64,000 bases of DNA, taken from assembly GCA_947496705.1 (NCBI GenBank), contig CANMDW010000003.1, positions 62,001 to 126,000 on the forward strand, written 5' to 3'. The position numbers were made by a program, and so were the translations under genes. The DNA comes from an uncultured Aquimarina sp. GTDB taxonomy: Bacteria; Bacteroidota; Bacteroidia; Flavobacteriales; Flavobacteriaceae. Positions 59,193 through 64,000 of this stretch are shown here, in pieces (the first letter of the stretch is position 1; each line of letters opens with the position of its first letter). A model generated the notes under the pieces. The model did no database searches. It saw nothing but the letters and a program-made list of their open reading frames with translations, and was not told where the DNA came from.

Positions 59193-62100
59193 TTAGAAGT
59201 TTATATTTACCCCAAGGGTTACCGTTTTAGCTGGTGGAGCAGAGTAAAAAGCCTGTCCGGGATTGGTCTGATCATTCACATCACTACGAGCCTCCGGATC
59301 ATTACCGGTATAATCGGTAAAAGTCAATAAATTAAGGCCGGTAAAGTATATTCTTAGTTTACTAAGTCCCATTTTATCAGTGATTTGATCTGGCAAAGAA
59401 TATCCCAGAGTTATATTACGAAGTCTTATAAAATCTGCATCCTGAAGAAATCGGGTGGATCGAGCTGTTCCATTACTACCAAAAAATCTGGCTTGTGGCA
59501 CATCGGTGATATCCCCTGGTTGTTGCCATCTCTGTAATTGATCCCTCGTTTGATTATCAAGAAAATCTGCACTTACGGATTGAAAACGACCACCATCATT
59601 AAAAATACTGGCACCCCACTCCCCTTGAAAAGTGAACGAAAAATCAATTCCATTGTATAAAATCGTGTTTGTAAATCCTGCAATCACTTCGGGAAATGGG
59701 TTTCCTGCAACGATCCGCTGTGCCTCATCAGAATCTGTGGTTGTACCTCTGTTTATAGAACCATCGGCATTAATAGTATTTAAATAATATAACCCATCTC
59801 CGTTTGCGGGATCCACACCGGCATATTCTCGCAAATAAAATGCGCCCACACTTTCTCCTACCCTATTGATATTTTGGCCGCTTACTATATCTGCATTATT
59901 ATTGGGCAGGGATTTAAGCTCAATATTATTTGTGCTAATATTTACATTAGATGTCCAGGAAAATTTATCTGTTTCAATATTTCTGGTATTCAATGTGATC
60001 TCAAATCCTTTACTTTGAAGTGTCCCTACATTCCGATTGATTTCGAGAGCTCCACTACTTGGTATTAAAGGAACTGAAAAAAGAAGGTCGTCTGTATCCT
60101 TAATATAATAATCAAATTCTCCCGAAATCCTATTGTTTAGAAAACCAAAATCTAAACCAAAATCTGTTTGTGTAGACTGCTCCCAGGTAAGGTTAGAATT
60201 TTCGGGCTGGTCTGGTGACAAGCCAGGGCGTTCATTATAGGATACCCCTGCAAACAAAAATAAAGATGGATTATCACCACCTAGATCGGCATTCCCTAAT
60301 TCTCCATAACTCATTCTTAGTTTAAGAAATGATAAAATTTCAGAATCTTTCAGAAAACTTTCTTCAGATATGATCCAACCTATAGAAGCAGCAGGAAAAT
60401 CACCATACTGCACACTCTCTCCAAATCTGGAAGATCCATCACGTCTAATACTGGCATTTAAAAGATACTTTCCTTTAAAATCATAGGTTGCTCTGGCAAA
60501 ATACGATAAAAAAGTGCTCTTTAGTTCCACCCCCTCACCAGCTGTCACTTCGGCCCCTCCACTCACCGTTGGCAGATCGTCTGAGGGAAATTGCTGACTG
60601 GTAACATTGGTGATCCTTCTTTTATAATTAATGAATTCTATTCCAGCAACTACATTGAGATTATGTTTTTCTGCAAATTGTTTATTAAAGGTAAAATAAT
60701 TACTGGATGTGTAATTCTCTCCAGTAAGATCAGATGCAAATGCCTGTCCATCTGTAGATTGAAAAAGTGCATTTTGGCCTCTGAAATTATCTTCAGTTTG
60801 CGCAAATAAGTCATATGAAAAATCGGCTTTAAATGATAGGGAAGGAATAAAACTATATTCTGCAAAGACTCTTCCTAACGTTCTTCGAATGATGGTTTTA
60901 AAAAAAGCATTATCTGCATCAAAAAGAAAATTACCGTATAATGTATCCGGATTTGGAGAACCATCGGCTAGTCTTGCCGGAGATAGTGGCGATTGTGCAA
61001 CCGCTTGTAATGGTGTTGCAAAAGCATTATCATTAGCGATACGGTCTATCTCTGTTCTCGAAAAACTTAGATTCATACCTGCCTGGAATTTATCGCTTAA
61101 ACGATGGCTTAGATTGGTTCTCGCGGTAATTCTTTCTAATTCATTATCCCGAATGATCCCGGTAGTATTGTTATATGCTCCGGAAAAAAAGTAAGAGGTT
61201 TTAGCATCAGCACCAGATACAGAAAAATCTGCATCGGTCTGGAAACCATCCTGATAGGCAATCTCTTGCCAGTCGGTATCAACCTCTCCATTTCTCCAAT
61301 CGGTACCGGCCGCAAGACTATCAAATTGATCAATAATATCTGATACTCCATTCGGGGCGAATAATATTCCATCGGCTCCCTCTCCAAAAGAATTATTATA
61401 AGCCTCGGTAAAAAGCTCAACATACTCTGCTGCATTTAACCAATCTCTTTTATTGGTAGGCTGGCTCACTCCCTGAGATAGGTTTAGCGAAAAAACTGCT
61501 TTTCCCTGCTTTCCTTTTTTAGTGGTGATAATCACAACTCCATTTGCTCCTCTGGCACCGTAGATAGCTGCAGATGAAGCATCTTTAAGAATATCTATGG
61601 ATTCAATTTCATTAGCACTCAGTGTAAGTAATGGGTTTGTGGGTGCACCATTACCCAATTCGAGCCGGTCTAAGGTTGGGTCTACCAAAGGGATACCATC
61701 CAATACATACAGAGGTTGGGTTCCTCCACTCACACTTGCGGCCCCCCGAACTCTGATATTAATACCTCCTTCTACTTTTCCATTGGTCTGGGTGATTTGA
61801 ACACCGGCAGCCTTGGCCACCAATGCATTTTGTAAATTAGGATTAGGCACCTCAGTAATGTCACTAGAACTTAACCGAGAGACACTACCTGTTAATGTTC
61901 TTTTACTTTGAGTACCATACCCTACCACTACTACCTCTTCTAATATAGATGCATCTTCAATCATAGCCACATCTATAGTGCTAGAAGAAGCCACCAATTT
62001 TTCTATGGTGTTAAGCCCCAAATAAGAAAATACCAACCTCTGACCTTGATTTACTTCAATAGTGTATTTTCCATCAAAATCAGTTTGAGTTCCGTCAGAA

Positions 62101-62252
62101 GTTCCCTTTATGGTAACGTTTACACCCGGTAGCGGGAGCCCTCCTTGATCTGTTACTGTTCCCGAGACAGTTCTCTCTTGTCCATAAGAAATTTGAGTAA
62201 TGAGCACCAAGAGTAATGTCAAAACCCCAATAATTTGTGTTTGATTTTTCAT
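59193..62252 (-). CDS. SusC/RagA family TonB-linked outer membrane protein
   Basis: 1019 aa. Signal peptide ending QISYGQ, a CarboxypepD-reg-like domain (VSGTVTDQGGLPLPGVNVTI, about 28-110), plug with VVVGYGTQSKRTLTGSVS and LDGIPLVDP, then the 22-strand barrel ending VTLGVNINF. Imports glycan or other large nutrients with the SusD protein. No TonB-box is obvious by eye. An upstream gap of about 240 bp to the terminal serS region should contain its promoter; no operator was recognised. Confidence 0.96.
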   Translation of the reverse strand: MKNQTQIIGVLTLLLVLITQISYGQERTVSGTVTDQGGLPLPGVNVTIKGTSDGTQTDFDGKYTIEVNQGQRLVFSYLGLNTIEKLVASSSTIDVAMIEDASILEEVVVVGYGTQSKRTLTGSVSRLSSSDITEVPNPNLQNALVAKAAGVQITQTNGKVEGGINIRVRGAASVSGGTQPLYVLDGIPLVDPTLDRLELGNGAPTNPLLTLSANEIESIDILKDASSAAIYGARGANGVVIITTKKGKQGKAVFSLNLSQGVSQPTNKRDWLNAAEYVELFTEAYNNSFGEGADGILFAPNGVSDIIDQFDSLAAGTDWRNGEVDTDWQEIAYQDGFQTDADFSVSGADAKTSYFFSGAYNNTTGIIRDNELERITARTNLSHRLSDKFQAGMNLSFSRTEIDRIANDNAFATPLQAVAQSPLSPARLADGSPNPDTLYGNFLFDADNAFFKTIIRRTLGRVFAEYSFIPSLSFKADFSYDLFAQTEDNFRGQNALFQSTDGQAFASDLTGENYTSSNYFTFNKQFAEKHNLNVVAGIEFINYKRRITNVTSQQFPSDDLPTVSGGAEVTAGEGVELKSTFLSYFARATYDFKGKYLLNASIRRDGSSRFGESVQYGDFPAASIGWIISEESFLKDSEILSFLKLRMSYGELGNADLGGDNPSLFLFAGVSYNERPGLSPDQPENSNLTWEQSTQTDFGLDFGFLNNRISGEFDYYIKDTDDLLFSVPLIPSSGALEINRNVGTLQSKGFEITLNTRNIETDKFSWTSNVNISTNNIELKSLPNNNADIVSGQNINRVGESVGAFYLREYAGVDPANGDGLYYLNTINADGSINRGTTTDSDEAQRIVAGNPFPEVIAGFTNTILYNGIDFSFTFQGEWGASIFNDGGRFQSVSADFLDNQTRDQLQRWQQPGDITDVPQARFFGSNGTARSTRFLQDADFIRLRNITLGYSLPDQITDKMGLSKLRIYFTGLNLLTFTDYTGNDPEARSDVNDQTNPGQAFYSAPPAKTVTLGVNINF

Positions 62253-62492
62253 AGTATTTAGATTAGTTGGCCTAAAATCTTAATAATAACCCAACAAAAC
62301 AACTAATTCGGCTTAAATTTTACGAAATCATTAACATTTTAATAGTATTGCACTCTTACGAAGAGGAAATTCTACTCTTGATAATTCTTGATGTTAATCG
62401 ACTCTGGTTTATGATAGTCCTTATTTTAATACGTACTCTTTTTTAATCTCTAATTTTTTCATTGTCTCGTTTTCAAAACCCAAGCTTTTCTT

Positions 62493-62500
62493 TACATTTG
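62493..62500 (+). promoter_or_regulatory. -7 element upstream of the serS leader
   Basis: TACATTTG; transcription from here would start near 62506 and include the structured leader. Confidence 0.5.
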
Positions 62501-62510
62501 CTTCCTCATT

Positions 62511-62598
62511 GCGATAGGGATAGCAGCGACATCCCCCGAACTTATTTCGGGGATATAGCGGATAGCCCGGCCACTCGACTTTGGAGAGTGGATCGCCC
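62511..62598 (+). ncRNA. Structured RNA leader of serS, possible Flavo-1-type motif
   Basis: A three-stem layout: GCGAT (62511-62515) closes with ATCGC (62592-62596); inside, ATCCCC/GGGGAT form one hairpin and CCACTC/GAGTGG another, joined by conserved-looking singles such as AGCAGCGAC and ATAGCGGATAGCCCGGCC. I recall the AGCGGATAGCCCG-like core from recurrent flavobacterial intergenic RNAs (Flavo-1 motif); the match is from memory. Placed between the promoter and serS, it ends 12 bp before the ATG. Confidence 0.5.
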
Positions 62599-62610
62599 AA
62601 AACATAAATC

Positions 62611-63882
62611 ATGTTAGTAGTACAGCAAGTTATAGCGAATAAAGAAGCCTACATCAAAGCATTGGCAAAACGAAATTTTGATGCAACCCCTGTATTTGAA
62701 AAAGTAATTGCTCTGGATGAAGATCGTCGTGGAACACAAGCACAATTAGATAACACGCTGGCTGATTCAAATAAATTCTCTAAAGAAATAGGGTTGCTTT
62801 TTAAAAATAAAGAGCACCAAAAAGCAAATCTGCTAAAAGAGAAAACCGCTCAACTTAAAGAAACTTCAAAAGATTTGTCTTCTAGGTTAGCCGAAATCCA
62901 GGAGGAACTTGCAACGCTGCTATATACCATTCCTAATATCCCGCACGATTCTGTTCCTGATGGGCAGAGTGATGAAGATAACGAGGAGGTATATAAAGAG
63001 GGAGAGATTCCCAAACTGGAAGATGGTGCACTACCCCATTGGGAGCTTGCTAAAAAATATGATATCATCGATTTTGAACTGGGTGTAAAAATTACAGGTG
63101 CCGGTTTCCCGGTCTACAAAGGTAAAGGCGCAAGGTTGCAACGCGCTTTGATCGGTTATTTTCTGGACAAAAATACCGAAGCAGGTTACAAAGAGTTTCA
63201 GGTGCCGCATCTGGTTAATGAAGCGTCTGGTTATGGTACGGGGCAGTTACCAGATAAAGAAGGGCAAATGTATCATGTTACCGGTGATGATCTATATCTG
63301 ATTCCTACCGCAGAGGTACCGGTAACCAATCTTTTCAGAGATGATTTATTGCAGGAAAAAGACCTTCCTGTGTGTTGCACGGGATATACCCCATGTTTTA
63401 GACGTGAAGCCGGTTCTTATGGTGCACATGTGCGTGGATTAAACCGACTGCATCAGTTTGACAAGGTAGAGATCGTGCGTATCGAAAAACAAGAAAACTC
63501 ATATGCTGCCTTGGATGGAATGGTGGAGCACGTAAAAGATATTCTTAGAACGCTACAATTACCCTATCGTATTTTGCGCCTTTGTGGTGGTGATATTGGG
63601 TTTACTTCTGCCCTTACTTATGATTTTGAAGTGTTTTCTACAGCTCAGGATCGCTGGCTGGAGATAAGTTCTGTGTCTAATTTTGAATCCTACCAGGCCA
63701 ATCGTTTAAAACTGCGCTACAAAGATGCTAATGGTAAAAATCAATTGGCACATACCCTTAACGGAAGTTCATTGGCATTACCCAGAGTACTTGCGGGCAT
63801 CTTAGAAAACTATCAAACTTCTAAAGGTATCAAAATCCCCGAAGTATTGGTGCCATATTGTGGGTTTGAGTGGATTGATTAG
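62611..63882 (+). CDS. serS: Seryl-tRNA synthetase
   Basis: 423 aa. An N-terminal coiled-coil arm (residues 30-100) that grips tRNA-Ser, then the class II core: motif 2 GYTPCFRREAGSYGAHVRGL, LHQFDKVEIV, LCGGDIGFTSALTYDFEVF, and motif 3 HTLNGSSLALPRVLAGILENYQ (split here: GSSLALPRVL). Catalyses Ser-tRNA formation. A structured leader lies directly upstream. About 110 bp follow to the window end, where a new ATG at 63995 may begin another gene. Confidence 0.97.
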   Translation: MLVVQQVIANKEAYIKALAKRNFDATPVFEKVIALDEDRRGTQAQLDNTLADSNKFSKEIGLLFKNKEHQKANLLKEKTAQLKETSKDLSSRLAEIQEELATLLYTIPNIPHDSVPDGQSDEDNEEVYKEGEIPKLEDGALPHWELAKKYDIIDFELGVKITGAGFPVYKGKGARLQRALIGYFLDKNTEAGYKEFQVPHLVNEASGYGTGQLPDKEGQMYHVTGDDLYLIPTAEVPVTNLFRDDLLQEKDLPVCCTGYTPCFRREAGSYGAHVRGLNRLHQFDKVEIVRIEKQENSYAALDGMVEHVKDILRTLQLPYRILRLCGGDIGFTSALTYDFEVFSTAQDRWLEISSVSNFESYQANRLKLRYKDANGKNQLAHTLNGSSLALPRVLAGILENYQTSKGIKIPEVLVPYCGFEWID

Positions 63883-64000
63883 CATATGAGCCGAGTCTTT
63901 GAGGAATGAGTTATATAGCATTGAAACTCCTCATAAACTCAAAAACTCATTTACTCACTAACTTATTTACTATCTTTACAAAAAAACTTGCAAAATGCGT

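Noticed and set aside
63995..64000. Start of a further gene at the window end
   Set aside because: Only two codons are visible, so nothing can be said.

Overview
The window looks like a chromosomal segment of a marine flavobacterium (Bacteroidota, Flavobacteriaceae; Aquimarina or a near relative is my guess). The evidence is low G+C DNA, TAnnTTTG -7 promoter elements, two SusC/SusD-type loci, a hybrid two-component system, a type IX secretion C-terminal sorting domain, double-glycine-leader peptides and GC-rich intergenic palindromes. The genus is inference.

Layout. 1-6.6 kb: edge of a polysaccharide utilisation locus (start of a SusC gene, a GH109-like Gfo/Idh/MocA protein, a divergent hybrid two-component regulator). 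6.6-7.4 kb: a 20-bp tandem repeat array and GC-rich hairpins. 7.5-13.9 kb: a large secreted beta-helix/BACON/T9SS protein and a group of small lipoproteins, lipocalin-like proteins, a frameshifted membrane gene, a Spo0M-like protein and a GG-leader peptide. 14-21 kb: an integrase remnant, an alpha/beta-hydrolase/cyclase-like/AraC fusion and two paralogous TPR-membrane-HTH regulators. 21.2-24.7 kb: a small envelope cluster (leaderless amidase, lipoprotein, multispan membrane protein, two coiled-coil membrane proteins) that resembles a lysis cassette. 25-27.5 kb: a secreted protein with a duplicated 3' end, a GG-leader-like peptide, a RAYT transposase with REP-like palindromes and an IS3 remnant.

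27.5-48.1 kb: the centrepiece, a complete-looking extracellular contractile injection system (eCIS; Afp/PVC/MAC type) on the minus strand. In transcription order: cap (DUF4255), an unknown 258-aa protein, sheath, three tube-like proteins, a DUF5908-like peptide, LysM tube adaptor, VgrG-like spike, a 68-aa protein, gp25, PAAR-like tip, baseplate J-like protein, C1q-type tail fibre, Afp12-like baseplate protein, tape measure, AAA+ ATPase and a terminal 230-aa protein with a basic leader and a caspase-like His/Cys pair, which I propose as cargo. The promoter of this operon and the two promoters of the 21-24.7 kb cluster share an operator (CGRCAAATC-N11-CSGAC, a 21-bp direct repeat) lying 33-35 bp upstream of a TAnnTTTG element. 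The machine and the lysis-like cassette therefore look like one regulon, suggesting release of assembled particles by programmed lysis.

48.4-52.7 kb: an MBL hydrolase, a membrane protein, an RsgA-like GTPase, a small ORF, and an Abi_2/AbiF HEPN protein preceded by a structured RNA that fits the abiF RNA class. 52.6-64 kb: housekeeping genes (tRNA-Leu, prs, rplY/ctc, pth, ribF, an HTTM protein), an orphan SusCD pair, and serS with a structured RNA leader (possibly Flavo-1-like). All calls come from reading the sequence; no database search was run.
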